A program made the position numbers and the translations under genes. Positions 33,815 to 42,395 of a DNA stretch of 64,000 bases are shown in pieces. Within the stretch, counting starts at the first letter, position 1; every line of letters starts with the position of its first letter. Source of the DNA: Dinoroseobacter sp965279125 (GTDB taxonomy: Bacteria; Pseudomonadota; Alphaproteobacteria; Rhodobacterales; Rhodobacteraceae); assembly GCA_965279125.1 (NCBI GenBank), contig CBDIHL010000014.1:1-64000 (forward strand). The letters run 5' to 3'. Below the pieces are notes generated by a model. It saw nothing but the letters and a program-made list of their open reading frames with translations. It did no database searches and was not told the origin of the DNA.

Positions 33815-34525
33815 TTACTCGGCGATCAGGCTGGTGCGGTCTTTCTTGGCGCGTTCTTCTTCGGGAACTTCACCGGTGACCAGATAGATCACCTGCTCGG
33901 CAATCGAGGTGACGTGATCGCCCATCCGCTCGATATTCTTGGCGATGAAGTGAAGGTGCATGCAGGCCGTGATATGGCGTGGATCTTCCATCATATAGGT
34001 GACGAATTCGCGAAACAGCGCGTTATACATCTGGTCCACGTCTTGGTCGCGCTCGCGCACGGCATAGGCCAGCTCTACATCGTGTTGAACATAGGCATCC
34101 AGCGCGTCTTTCAGCATCAGATCCACGGTTTTCGACATCCGGCGGATGGCCCCGGCACTACTGCCAATGGGCGGTGTTTGCACAACGATTCCAGTGCGTT
34201 TCGCGATGTTCTTCGAATAATCACCAATGCGTTCAAGATTAGCGGAGATCTTCATAACGGTCAAAACCACCCGCAAATCGCGTGCGGTGGGCGCACGCAG
34301 GGCAATCACGCGGGCCACTTCGGTATTGACCTGATCCTCAAGTGCATCCACGCGTTTGTCGCTGGCGCGGACCTTTTCGGCTAGCTCTTCATCCCGCTCT
34401 TCAAGGCTGCGCGCAGCGGATAGGATCTGTTCTTCAACCAGCCCGCCCATCTTCAGGATCAAGGCCTGAATGCCTTCGAGATCGCGATCAAATGCGCTGG
34501 CGATATGTCCGTGGTCGGTGTTCAT
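33815..34525 (-). CDS. phoU: Phosphate signalling protein PhoU
   Basis: Cytoplasmic helical adaptor that links the Pst transporter to PhoR and keeps the regulon off when phosphate is plentiful. Two PhoU repeats are seen, each with the metal-binding helix motif: RDLRVVLTVMKISANLERIGDYSKN (outline) in the first and AKNIERMGDHVTSIAEQ in the second. 236 aa. ATG 34525 (MNTDHGHIASAFD) matches the start of other PhoU proteins; the frame is open up to 34624 only because it reads antisense-free into pstB. It lies 4 nt after pstB. Confidence 0.94.
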   Translation of the reverse strand: MNTDHGHIASAFDRDLEGIQALILKMGGLVEEQILSAARSLEERDEELAEKVRASDKRVDALEDQVNTEVARVIALRAPTARDLRVVLTVMKISANLERIGDYSKNIAKRTGIVVQTPPIGSSAGAIRRMSKTVDLMLKDALDAYVQHDVELAYAVRERDQDVDQMYNALFREFVTYMMEDPRHITACMHLHFIAKNIERMGDHVTSIAEQVIYLVTGEVPEEERAKKDRTSLIAE

Positions 34526-34529
34526 TTTG

Positions 34530-35327
34530 CTATCCGATCCGTCCGGTGATGTAGCTTTCGGTGCGCTCATCACGAGGGTTGGTAAAGATGGTGCCGGTCT
34601 CGCCAAATTCGACCAATTCACCAAGATGGAAGAAGGCCGTTTTCTGGCTGACGCGGGCGGCTTGCTGCATCGAATGGGTGACGATCACGACCGAATAGCG
34701 GCTGCGCAATTCGTCGATCAGCTCTTCGACTTGCGCGGTTGCGATCGGATCGAGGGCTGAGCATGGCTCGTCCATCAGCAGCACTTCAGGCTCGGTCGCT
34801 ACGGCGCGTGCGATGCATAAACGCTGTTGCTGACCACCCGATAAGCCCGTGCCAGGCGCTTCAAGTCGATCCTTAACTTCGCCCCATAAGGCAGCGCGCC
34901 GCAAGGATTTTTCGACAATCTCATCAAGACCGGCTTTGTTGGACGCAAGCCCGTGAATGCGCGGCCCATAGGCAACATTGTCATAGATCGATTTTGGAAA
35001 CGGGTTCGGCTTCTGAAACACCATGCCGACCTTGGCGCGCAGTTGCACGGGGTCCACGCGCTTGTCGTATATATCCTCGCCATCGATGCTGATATCGCCA
35101 GTTACGCGGCAAATATCGATTGTATCGTTCATGCGGTTCAAGCAGCGCAGGAAGGTAGATTTCCCGCACCCCGAAGGGCCGATAAACGCGGTGACGGTTT
35201 TGTCGGGAATTTCGACGTTAACCGCTTTGATCGCGTGCGTGTCTGCGTAAAAGACGTCCACGCCTTTGGCGGCGATCTTGGTCTCGTTGATGTCCACGTC
35301 TCTCTCCGTAAATCGCATGTCGTTCAT
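34530..35327 (-). CDS. pstB: Phosphate ABC transporter ATP-binding protein PstB
   Basis: ATPase of the high-affinity PstSCAB phosphate importer. Walker A GPSGCGKST (residues 50-58), Q-loop VFQKPNPFPKSIYDNVAYG, signature LSGGQQQR, Walker B VLLMDEP and the switch His in VIVTHSMQQA. The FPKSIYDN and CRVTGDISIDGEDIY segments are typical for PstB. 265 aa. ATG 35327 has AAGGA seven nucleotides upstream. It follows pstA by 15 nt. Confidence 0.97.
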   Translation of the reverse strand: MNDMRFTERDVDINETKIAAKGVDVFYADTHAIKAVNVEIPDKTVTAFIGPSGCGKSTFLRCLNRMNDTIDICRVTGDISIDGEDIYDKRVDPVQLRAKVGMVFQKPNPFPKSIYDNVAYGPRIHGLASNKAGLDEIVEKSLRRAALWGEVKDRLEAPGTGLSGGQQQRLCIARAVATEPEVLLMDEPCSALDPIATAQVEELIDELRSRYSVVIVTHSMQQAARVSQKTAFFHLGELVEFGETGTIFTNPRDERTESYITGRIG

Positions 35328-35342
35328 GGGTCGGTCCTTCCC

Positions 35343-36701
35343 CTACCAGCGGCGCTCGAACCGGCGACGTAAGAGCACGGCTATGGCATTCATCAGGATC
35401 AGGAACACTAAAAGCACGATGATGGCCCCCGATGCACGTTCCACAAAAGCAGGGTCCGAGCGTTGGGTCCAGTTATAGACCTGCACGGGCAAGGCCGAGG
35501 CAGGGTCGAAAAAGCCCTCCGGCACGCCACCGGGATATTCGCGCACAAAGGCGACCATGCCGATCAACAGCAAAGGGGCTGTTTCGCCAAGGGCTTGGGC
35601 AAGGCCGATGATCGTGCCAGTCAGGATGCCTGGTGCTGCAAGGGGCAACACATGGTGGAAGACCGATTGCATCTTCGACGCGCCGACCCCTAAGGCCGCC
35701 TGCCGGATCGAGGGTGGCACCGATTTCAGCGAGGCGCGCGTTGCGATGATGATCGTCGGCAGCGTCATTAAGGTTAACACCAAGCCCCCGACGATGGGGG
35801 CTGATTGCGGCAGGCCCGCGAAATTGATGAAGATCGCAAGGCCAAGGATGCCGAACACGATGGACGGAACCGCGGCGAGATTGGCGATATTCACCTCGAT
35901 CAGGTCCGTCAGACGGTTTTTCGGGGCGAATTCCTCCAGATAGATCGAGGCCGCAACGCCAATCGGCAGCGCCAGGGCCAGCACGATCATCATCATGTAG
36001 AGCGAGCCGATGATCGCCACGCCCAATCCCGCAGCCTCGGGGCGTTGGCCGGAGGCATCGGGAGCGGTGAAGAACAAGGTGTTAAATTTCTGCTCCAGCA
36101 CGCCGACCTCACGCAGGGCTTCGGCCAAGCGCAACTGCTCGGGCGAGACATTTTTGTCCAGCTCGGCTGTCGCGAAGCTGACGCGATCTTTGTAGAACCC
36201 GTCGATGCGGCCATTGGCCAGGAAGGTGAATTCCTGTGTCGTCCCAACGGTTTCAGGGTTGGCGAGCACGAAATTGCGCAACTGCGCGGGCGCGTCTTTC
36301 GAGATGATGCCGCCTGCGTCTTTGTCGGACAGCCCGTCAATCTCGATGCCTTGCGCGGCGATCTCGGCCACCACTGCGGCTGTGATCAAGGGCGCATAGC
36401 CAAAGGTCGACACGCTGCGCATTTCGGCCGGATCGCGGTTCCCGGCTTTGTCCAGCTTATCGGCGGGCAGTGCCACCTCAAGCGTCACGAAGGTCTGTTG
36501 AAACGCACTCGCCCCATTGGAGATGATCGAGGTCAGCAGCACCAACAGCGCCAGAAGACCCGCGCTGACGGCGATCAAGCCGTAGCTGCGAAACCGCGCC
36601 TCAGCCGCATTGCGCTTCTTGGTGCGCGCATCTTGCTGCAAAAGCGAGCCTTTCTTGCGCGGGGTCTCATCTGCCCCGATCCCGGAGGTTGCATCGGTCA
36701 T
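35343..36701 (-). CDS. pstA: Phosphate ABC transporter permease PstA
   Basis: Inner-membrane permease of the Pst system. A cytosolic N-terminus and one membrane helix (about 34-60) are followed by a long soluble region (about 75-220, the DUF3333-like insert found in long alphaproteobacterial PstA), then the five-helix transport domain with the EAA-like loop QAALGVGASKMQSVFHHVLPLAAPGILTG in outline. 452 aa, longer than the roughly 290-aa E. coli PstA because of this insert. It overlaps the pstC stop by 4 nt (ATGA). Confidence 0.95.
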   Translation of the reverse strand: MTDATSGIGADETPRKKGSLLQQDARTKKRNAAEARFRSYGLIAVSAGLLALLVLLTSIISNGASAFQQTFVTLEVALPADKLDKAGNRDPAEMRSVSTFGYAPLITAAVVAEIAAQGIEIDGLSDKDAGGIISKDAPAQLRNFVLANPETVGTTQEFTFLANGRIDGFYKDRVSFATAELDKNVSPEQLRLAEALREVGVLEQKFNTLFFTAPDASGQRPEAAGLGVAIIGSLYMMMIVLALALPIGVAASIYLEEFAPKNRLTDLIEVNIANLAAVPSIVFGILGLAIFINFAGLPQSAPIVGGLVLTLMTLPTIIIATRASLKSVPPSIRQAALGVGASKMQSVFHHVLPLAAPGILTGTIIGLAQALGETAPLLLIGMVAFVREYPGGVPEGFFDPASALPVQVYNWTQRSDPAFVERASGAIIVLLVFLILMNAIAVLLRRRFERRW

Positions 36702-38167
36702 TCGTATTGCTCCCGGTATTTGCGCACGATGTGGAGCGCGAGCACATTTAACCCCAGCGTGATCGTGAACAGTGTCAGCCCCAGCGCGAAGGCCACCAGC
36801 GTCTCGGCGCTGGCAAAGTCGGTATCGCCGGTCAATTGGCTGACGATCTTGACGGTCACGGTTGTCATGGCCTCGAACGGGTTAAGGTCCAGCTTGGCCG
36901 CCGCCCCTGCCCCCAGCACCACGATCATCGTCTCGCCGATCGCGCGGCTGGCGGCCAGAAGCACCGCCCCGACGATGCCGGGCAAGGCCGCGGGGATCAC
37001 CACTTGGCGGATGGTCTCGGAATGGGTGGCCCCCAGCCCGAAGGATCCATCACGCATGGCTTGGGGCACCGCATTGATGATGTCGTCTGACAGCGAAGAC
37101 ACGAACGGGATCAGCATCACGCCCATCACGACCCCTGCGGTCATGACCGAGGAAGAACTGTCCCCGATCCCAAGCGGTTGTGCGAAGTAATCGCGCAGCA
37201 ATGGCCCCACGGTGATCAGGGCAAACAGCCCGTAGACGATTGTGGGGATGCCTGCGAGGATCTCGATTAGCGGCTTGGCAATCGCGCGCAGTTTTGGGCC
37301 CGCATATTCGGACAGGTAGATTGCGGCGAACAGACCGATGGGCACGGCGACCAGCAAGGCGATGAACGACACATAAAGCGTGCCCCACAAAAGCGGGATG
37401 ATTCCAAGCTGGCTTGCGCCCCCGCGCCCTGAAAAGCTGGGCGACCAGGTCAGGCCGAAGAAGAAGTCATGCCATGGATATTGCAGAAAGAAATTGCGGG
37501 TCTCGAACAGCATCGAGAAGATGATGCCCACGGTCGTCAGAATCGCGATGGTGGAGGCCAGCATCAAAAGCGCCAGCACCATTGCCTCGACCATATTGCG
37601 CGCGCGGTAGGCGGCGGTCGTGCGGGTCACGGCATAAGCGAGCCCGGCAATCGCGGCCCCGATGACCAGAAAGGTCATCCAGATCGCGAGGTTTGAGCTG
37701 AGCGCACGGTAGCTTTGGGCCGCGACCAGAACCTCGGGCTGGACCTCGTCGCCGAGGGCCACGCCGACCTGCCCCAGAAGCGCCCGGATATCCGTGGTGG
37801 CACTGTCGAGCGTTGCGGCGCTTGCCTCGCTCAGCGCGCCCTCAGTCACGGCGGTGTTCAGGCCTTCGGCGATACGGCGTACATCGCTCATGACCAGCTC
37901 GCGGGTGCTGTCCTCGCTGATCGCGGCTGTCGGGATCAGGTTGATGATGCGGTTTTCAATGATGATCGGCTGGATCAGCAGCCACGCGGCCATCAACAAC
38001 AGCGCCGGAACCGCACTCAGCAAGGCGGCGTTATAGCCATAGTAGCTGGGCAGTGAATGCAGATTACGGATATCGCCCTGCCCCGATGCGAGCGCGCGGC
38101 TGCGTCCAAGGACAAAGCCAATCGCAGCAAGGGCTGCCAGAAATACCAAAAGCCAAATAACGGGCAT
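36698..38167 (-). CDS. pstC: Phosphate ABC transporter permease PstC
   Basis: Second inner-membrane permease of PstSCAB. N-terminal helix (PVIWLLVFLAALAAIGFVLG, residues 2-21), a second helix near 48-70, an inserted soluble region to about 155, and a C-terminal permease domain with the EAA loop AMRDGSFGLGATHSETIRQVV. 489 aa is typical of the long alphaproteobacterial form, which carries the same type of N-terminal extension as PstA. It is separated from pstS by 97 nt containing a terminator-like hairpin. Confidence 0.95.
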   Translation of the reverse strand: MPVIWLLVFLAALAAIGFVLGRSRALASGQGDIRNLHSLPSYYGYNAALLSAVPALLLMAAWLLIQPIIIENRIINLIPTAAISEDSTRELVMSDVRRIAEGLNTAVTEGALSEASAATLDSATTDIRALLGQVGVALGDEVQPEVLVAAQSYRALSSNLAIWMTFLVIGAAIAGLAYAVTRTTAAYRARNMVEAMVLALLMLASTIAILTTVGIIFSMLFETRNFFLQYPWHDFFFGLTWSPSFSGRGGASQLGIIPLLWGTLYVSFIALLVAVPIGLFAAIYLSEYAGPKLRAIAKPLIEILAGIPTIVYGLFALITVGPLLRDYFAQPLGIGDSSSSVMTAGVVMGVMLIPFVSSLSDDIINAVPQAMRDGSFGLGATHSETIRQVVIPAALPGIVGAVLLAASRAIGETMIVVLGAGAAAKLDLNPFEAMTTVTVKIVSQLTGDTDFASAETLVAFALGLTLFTITLGLNVLALHIVRKYREQYE

Positions 38168-38213
38168 TGCGGTTTGTCCTTTTGGGGCGAGGTCGCAAAA
38201 TCTTTACGCATCG

Positions 38214-38243
38214 AAAAAGGGTGGCGCAACGGGCGCGCCACCC
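38214..38243 (-). terminator. Attenuator/terminator between pstS and pstC
   Basis: 9-bp perfect stem, GGGTGGCGC at 38219-38227 with GCGCCACCC at 38235-38243, loop of 7 nt, followed on the minus strand by T5 (plus-strand AAAAA 38214-38218). Its place directly after pstS is where many bacteria stop most transcripts, so that the binding protein is made in excess over the permeases. Confidence 0.85.
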
Positions 38244-38264
38244 CTTCATGTCATGGGATCAAGA

Positions 38265-39287
38265 TTACATCGAGGATGCAGAAGCCACTTTTTCCTGAGT
38301 TGCGGCCAATTCCGGATCGGCGACGAGGCCGTAAGCTGCAAGCGGGCCGTCGGGGCCAGCGATCTCGTCGGCCACGAAGAAGGACGCGAACTCCTGCAAG
38401 CCGGGGATCACGCCGATATGGGCCGCCTTGATGTAAAAGTAGAGCGGACGCGACACAGGGTATTCACCGCTCGAGATCGCCTCGACCGTTGGAACGATCC
38501 CGGCCATCGTTGCGACTTGCAGCTTGTCGGTGTTGTTCTCGTAGAAAGACAGACCAAAGACGCCGATGCCGTTGGTGTCAGCCGCAATGCGCGCCAGAGT
38601 CTCGGTGTAGTCGCCATCGATATCCACCGAGCGACCATCGGTGCGGATTGACATGCACTTTTCTTCAGCGGTGTCTTCGTCAACGCCCGCATCCAGCATG
38701 GCCTGGAAGAAGCCGCCATCTTCGCAGCCCTGCAAAATTACCTTTTCTTCAAACACTTCACGTGTGCCGTGCTTGGTGCCCGGGATAAAGGCTTGGATTT
38801 CTTGCGCCGGGAATTCGGGGTTGACCTGATCCCATGTGGTGAAGGTGTTTGGAACCAATGCACCGTCGATGAAATGCTCGTTGGCCAGTGCTTTGTACCA
38901 GTCTTCCTGGGTGAAGGCGAAAGATGGGCCGTTGATGTCGGAGGCAAAAACGATGCCGTCATACCCAATGCGCACCTCGACAATATCGGTCACACCGTTC
39001 TCGGCGCAGACCGCAACTTCACCGTCACGAATGGCGCGCGATGCGTTGGCGATGTCGAGAGTGTTTTCGCCGACGCCTTCGCAAAAGCGCTTCAGGCCTG
39101 CAGACGAGCCACCGGATTCAACGACCGGTGTTGGGAATTCGAAGTTCTCACCAAACGCCTCGGCCACGATAGCGGCATAGGGCAGAACGGTGGATGAACC
39201 CGCGATCTGGACTTGGTCACGCGCAGCGGCGGAGGATGCAACAGCCACGATGGCCAAGCTGGAGGCAGCGATCAATTTGAGAGACAT
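38265..39287 (-). CDS. pstS: Phosphate ABC transporter substrate-binding protein PstS
   Basis: Periplasmic phosphate-binding protein. A Sec signal peptide of about 22 residues ends in SSAAA-RDQ. Then QIAGSSTVLPYAAIVAEAFG, the ligand-binding GGSSAGLKRFCEG loop, IANASRAI, and PVSRPLYFYIKAAHIG, all usual for the PstS family. 340 aa. It heads the pst genes and has a triple Pho box 85 nt upstream of the start codon. Confidence 0.95.
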   Translation of the reverse strand: MSLKLIAASSLAIVAVASSAAARDQVQIAGSSTVLPYAAIVAEAFGENFEFPTPVVESGGSSAGLKRFCEGVGENTLDIANASRAIRDGEVAVCAENGVTDIVEVRIGYDGIVFASDINGPSFAFTQEDWYKALANEHFIDGALVPNTFTTWDQVNPEFPAQEIQAFIPGTKHGTREVFEEKVILQGCEDGGFFQAMLDAGVDEDTAEEKCMSIRTDGRSVDIDGDYTETLARIAADTNGIGVFGLSFYENNTDKLQVATMAGIVPTVEAISSGEYPVSRPLYFYIKAAHIGVIPGLQEFASFFVADEIAGPDGPLAAYGLVADPELAATQEKVASASSM

Positions 39288-39371
39288 TTGGGTACTCCTG
39301 CGTTTCTCAATTCAGCAGCGTCGGAAGGTGACGCTCAAGGCGGACTGCTAGGCCCCGCGCGCTATGCTTTT

Positions 39372-39400
39372 GTGACGGTTATGTAACGGTTTCATGACAA
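39372..39400 (-). promoter_or_regulatory. Triple Pho box upstream of pstS
   Basis: On the minus strand three 7-bp half-sites, TTGTCAT, CCGTTAC and CCGTCAC, follow each other with exact 4-nt AT-rich spacers (GAAA, ATAA), an 11-bp period matching the known PhoB box CTGTCAT-N4-CTGTCAT. Plus-strand positions: 39394-39400, 39383-39389 and 39372-39378. A TAGCGC hexamer seven nucleotides past the AAAA after the last half-site could serve as a weak -10. Confidence 0.88.
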
Positions 39401-39468
39401 GGAATTTGAGGACGGAAATGCGCGGCTGCAACGCGTAGACCCCCGAAAAGTATCCACAGGTTAACACG

Positions 39469-40509
39469 CTAAAGAACCGGCAAAACCACTGAAAATTCAC
39501 TGCCTTTTCCGGGGATGCTGTTCAATTCAAGCCGTCCTCGGTGTCGGTTGACGATATGCTTCACAATCGCCAAACCCAGTCCGGTTCCGCCCATTTCGCG
39601 ACTGCGATGGGCGTCAATTCTATAGAATCGCTCGGTCAGGCGCGGCAGATGTAGGGGATCGATTCCCGACCCGTTGTCCTTAACGCCGATCCGCACCGCG
39701 CGGGCGCGAAGGCGTGCATCATGAAACGGAGCGCTTACACTTACACTGATCAAGCCCCCATCGCTGCCATATTTGATCGCATTTTCCAGCAGGTTGTTCA
39801 GAACTTGGCGCAGTTGATCGGCATCGCCCGGCACCTGAGCCGTCTCATCCTCAAGATATGTGGTGATCTCCACCCCGGCGTGTTCGACTTGGCGCTCAAG
39901 CGACGACATAGATGCTGACAAAACATCAATGATGCGCACGGGCGTCGACGGGCGTTGTCGCTCGACCGCTTCGACGCGGCTGAGCGACAAAAGATCCCCC
40001 ACGAGCCGATCCATACGGTGCGCTTCTTTCAGCATCATCGCGAGGAAACGCGTTTGCGCAGCTTCATCTTTGCGTGCAGGGCCTTGAAGCGTCTCAATAA
40101 ACCCGACGACGGCGGTGAGCGGTGTACGCAACTCATGGCTCACATTTGCAACAAAGTCGCGGCGCATACGTCCGGCTGTGTGCAGGTGGGACACATCCTC
40201 AAAGCAGACAAGTGTGCCGCTGTCTTGGCCCTGACCAAAAGGGGATGCCACCACCTTGTAGCGTGTCTCGGTTGTTTCACCGAAGACTGTGTAATCGGCC
40301 TCAACAGTTTTGTTTTGACGTGCGGAGCGTTCAATCGCGTCGAGAACGTTAGGCTGACGCAATGCCGTTATGTAATGCCTGCCAATGATCTGCGTGCCGA
40401 GAATTGAAGTGGCTGCTGCGTTCGCTGCTGCGATTCGCGCATCCCTTTGAACCGCAAATGCGGGAATCGGGATTGCGTCTATGAGAAGCAGATGCGCAGA
40501 TTCAGACAT
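39469..40509 (-). CDS. phoR: Phosphate regulon sensor kinase PhoR
   Basis: Histidine kinase that phosphorylates PhoB when phosphate is low. PAS domain at about 8-105, H-box FVANVSHELRTPLTAVVG with His125, N-box LNNLLENAIKYG, G1 DNGSGI, and GTGLGLAIVKHIVNRH near the end. At 346 aa it has no membrane helix, unlike E. coli PhoR; contact with the membrane would come through PhoU-Pst. It lies 181 nt upstream of pstS on the same strand. Confidence 0.92.
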   Translation of the reverse strand: MSESAHLLLIDAIPIPAFAVQRDARIAAANAAATSILGTQIIGRHYITALRQPNVLDAIERSARQNKTVEADYTVFGETTETRYKVVASPFGQGQDSGTLVCFEDVSHLHTAGRMRRDFVANVSHELRTPLTAVVGFIETLQGPARKDEAAQTRFLAMMLKEAHRMDRLVGDLLSLSRVEAVERQRPSTPVRIIDVLSASMSSLERQVEHAGVEITTYLEDETAQVPGDADQLRQVLNNLLENAIKYGSDGGLISVSVSAPFHDARLRARAVRIGVKDNGSGIDPLHLPRLTERFYRIDAHRSREMGGTGLGLAIVKHIVNRHRGRLELNSIPGKGSEFSVVLPVL

Positions 40510-40620
40510 GTCTCTTTCTTTACGTGAAGGGCGGTTTCGTGAAAGTCATGCTGCATTTTAGATCAGACGCGCAACTAGAAGTGCTTGGCTTATAGGGGTT
40601 TAGGATTGATGTCACCATGA

Positions 40621-40690
40621 TTTTGCAAAATGCAATATAAAATGCAAAATGCGATTTGCAATACGCGAATTATTGTCTTACAGTTGTAAG
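40621..40690. repeat. Cluster of TGCAAA-type repeats and an inverted repeat
   Basis: TTTTGCAAAA (perfect 10-bp palindrome, 40621-40630) is followed by TGCAATA, AATGCAAAAT (40641-40650) and ATTTGCAAT (40654-40662), so the TGC core recurs at 40624, 40631, 40643, 40650 and 40657. An inverted repeat CTTAC-AGTT-GTAAG lies at 40677-40690. The stretch is in the divergent phoR/unknown-gene spacer and is a likely operator region. Regulators of the ScfR/PccR type are known to bind TTTGCAAA repeats; whether one acts here is a guess. Confidence 0.5.
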
Positions 40691-40738
40691 GTGTTTGCTG
40701 GTTAATGGGGCAATGCAGATTCACCGCGAGGGGCATTT

Positions 40739-41176
40739 ATGAACGCGTCAATTCGGATAAACCCGACCACGGTCGTAACGCAGGCAAAGGCGCAACGCCC
40801 TGCCGCAAATCAGAACACCCACAGGAATTCTCAGCCGGAAACGCTGCTGTTGGGTGTTGCGCCGCGTGACATGGCGGCATTGGCTGAAATCGTGGCACCT
40901 GAGGCTGCGCTAAACCTTGCCAGTACATTTGACGATCTGACGGCAGCGGTCGCCAACGACAATGTCTCCGTCGTGGTCACACCATTGACGACGGATGCGT
41001 TCGACGCTCTTGATGTTGCACAACATCTTGCAAGCATTGGGTATTATGGCCAGCTACAGATCCTGTCCCCGGAGCTGCCAAAGCCTTTGCTGGTACGGCG
41101 CGAAATCGAAGCGGTCGCAAAATCTGTCGAAGTGGAACTGGTCACACCCCGCGCTGCGTGGCGCACCCTCGCGTAA
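40739..41176 (+). CDS. Hypothetical protein with a degenerate receiver-like fold
   Basis: 145 aa, not recognised as a named family. An N-terminal polar, probably disordered stretch (1-35, rich in Gln, Asn and Ala) precedes alternating strands and helices that look like a CheY-type receiver: LLLGVAP, then RDMAALAEIVAP, SVVVTPL, DALDVAQHLASIGYYG, LQILSPELP and VEVELVTP. The acidic pocket and a clear phospho-Asp are missing. The LASIGYYGQLQILSPE wording resembles receiver domains that precede EAL domains. GAGGGG upstream of ATG 40739 is a good ribosome site. It is divergent from phoR behind a repeat-rich upstream region. Confidence 0.6.
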   Translation: MNASIRINPTTVVTQAKAQRPAANQNTHRNSQPETLLLGVAPRDMAALAEIVAPEAALNLASTFDDLTAAVANDNVSVVVTPLTTDAFDALDVAQHLASIGYYGQLQILSPELPKPLLVRREIEAVAKSVEVELVTPRAAWRTLA

Positions 41177-41182
41177 GCGTGC

Positions 41183-42358
41183 CTAAGCTGCAGCCCCAAT
41201 TGCGCGTGTGAGGCTTCCGATCAACCGCTCGGGAGCCTCTATGCCAACGGACAGACGAAAAAACCCATCCGACATACCCAAAGTCGCGCGCTCGTCAGCG
41301 CTCAGCCCGCGATGAGACGAGGATGCGGGATGCGACAAGGTGCTCGCAACATCGCCAAGCGTGGGCGCGAAAGCCAAATCGCACGCCATGGTTAACGCCT
41401 GGGCCGCATCCTGGCCGCCTTCTATCTCGAAGCTGACCATATTGCCGAAGTGCTCGATCAACAGTTGCATAGCACGGTTATGATCCGGGTGATCCACTCG
41501 GCCGGGATAAAGCACGCGCTTTACATTCGGCAGCTCAGAGATGGCATCTGCGACCGTGGCGGCGTTGGCACAGGCCCGTTCCAACCGCAGATCGAAGGAG
41601 TGCATCCCCCGCTCTGCCATCCAACAATCATAGGGACTGGCGGTTAACCCTAACGTCACGATGACATCCCAAATTGCTTGACGATGCGCAGGATCCTTGG
41701 CGGCAACATAGCCCAGCATAGCGTCAGAATGCCCGGCCAATAGCTTGGTCACAGAGTGCAGTACAACATCCGCGCCATGATCAAACGGGCGGTAAGCACG
41801 CGGCGTCGTGAAGGTGTTGTCGACGACGACAAGAATGTTGTTTTCGCGCGCTATTTCATAGATCGCGTTCATATCTGCGACCCGCAGCGTAGGGTTGGAC
41901 ACGACCTCGATTAGGATCAGTTTGGTATGTGGGCGAATGCTGGCTTGCAGGTTATCCGCGTCGGTTGGATCGAAAAAACCGGTTTGAATGCCAAAACGTG
42001 GCAGATCGGTTTTCATCATCCTAAGCGAACGCCCATAAAGCTGGTCGCCGCCGAGCACATGATCGCCCGCAGCCAGCAGGCCGAGCATTACAGCACTGAT
42101 CGCGCTCATGCCTGAGCCGGTCATCATCCCGCCATCTGCACCTTCCAACAGATCAATCTTTTGCGCCAGAACGGATGCGTTTGGATGCCCTTCACGGGAA
42201 TAGGTATAGCCCTGCGCGCGCCCTTCATATTGCGCATGAAGCGTTTCGACATCGCGGGTTGCATAGACAACAGACGGTTGTAGGGGGGTGCTAATGGGCG
42301 CGCTGACGCCGTCTGGCCAAGCGATGCCGCGCACCGGATCCTGGGGTGTATTTCGCAT
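41183..42358 (-). CDS. Transsulfuration-type PLP enzyme (Cys/Met metabolism)
   Basis: PLP-dependent enzyme of the cystathionine gamma-synthase/beta-lyase family, 391 aa. Motifs: YTYSREGHPNASVLAQKI, TGSGMSAISAVMLGLL, the aspartate region VVVDNTFTTPRAYRPFDHGAD, and the Schiff-base Lys in HSVTKLLAGHSDAMLG. The family cannot be split safely by eye, so cystathionine gamma-synthase, gamma- or beta-lyase and O-acylhomoserine sulfhydrylase all remain possible. ATG 42358 has a GAGG upstream; an adjacent in-frame TTG at 42361 is ignored. It is convergent with the unknown gene, only 6 nt apart. Confidence 0.85.
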   Translation of the reverse strand: MRNTPQDPVRGIAWPDGVSAPISTPLQPSVVYATRDVETLHAQYEGRAQGYTYSREGHPNASVLAQKIDLLEGADGGMMTGSGMSAISAVMLGLLAAGDHVLGGDQLYGRSLRMMKTDLPRFGIQTGFFDPTDADNLQASIRPHTKLILIEVVSNPTLRVADMNAIYEIARENNILVVVDNTFTTPRAYRPFDHGADVVLHSVTKLLAGHSDAMLGYVAAKDPAHRQAIWDVIVTLGLTASPYDCWMAERGMHSFDLRLERACANAATVADAISELPNVKRVLYPGRVDHPDHNRAMQLLIEHFGNMVSFEIEGGQDAAQALTMACDLAFAPTLGDVASTLSHPASSSHRGLSADERATLGMSDGFFRLSVGIEAPERLIGSLTRAIGAAA

Positions 42359-42395
42359 CAAACGCCTCGTATACTATTCGGAAAAGTGAGTTATT

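Noticed and set aside
35805..37190. 461-codon plus-strand open frame opposite pstA and pstC
   Set aside because: Composition changes abruptly, no domain is recognisable, and the opposite strand encodes two clear permeases.
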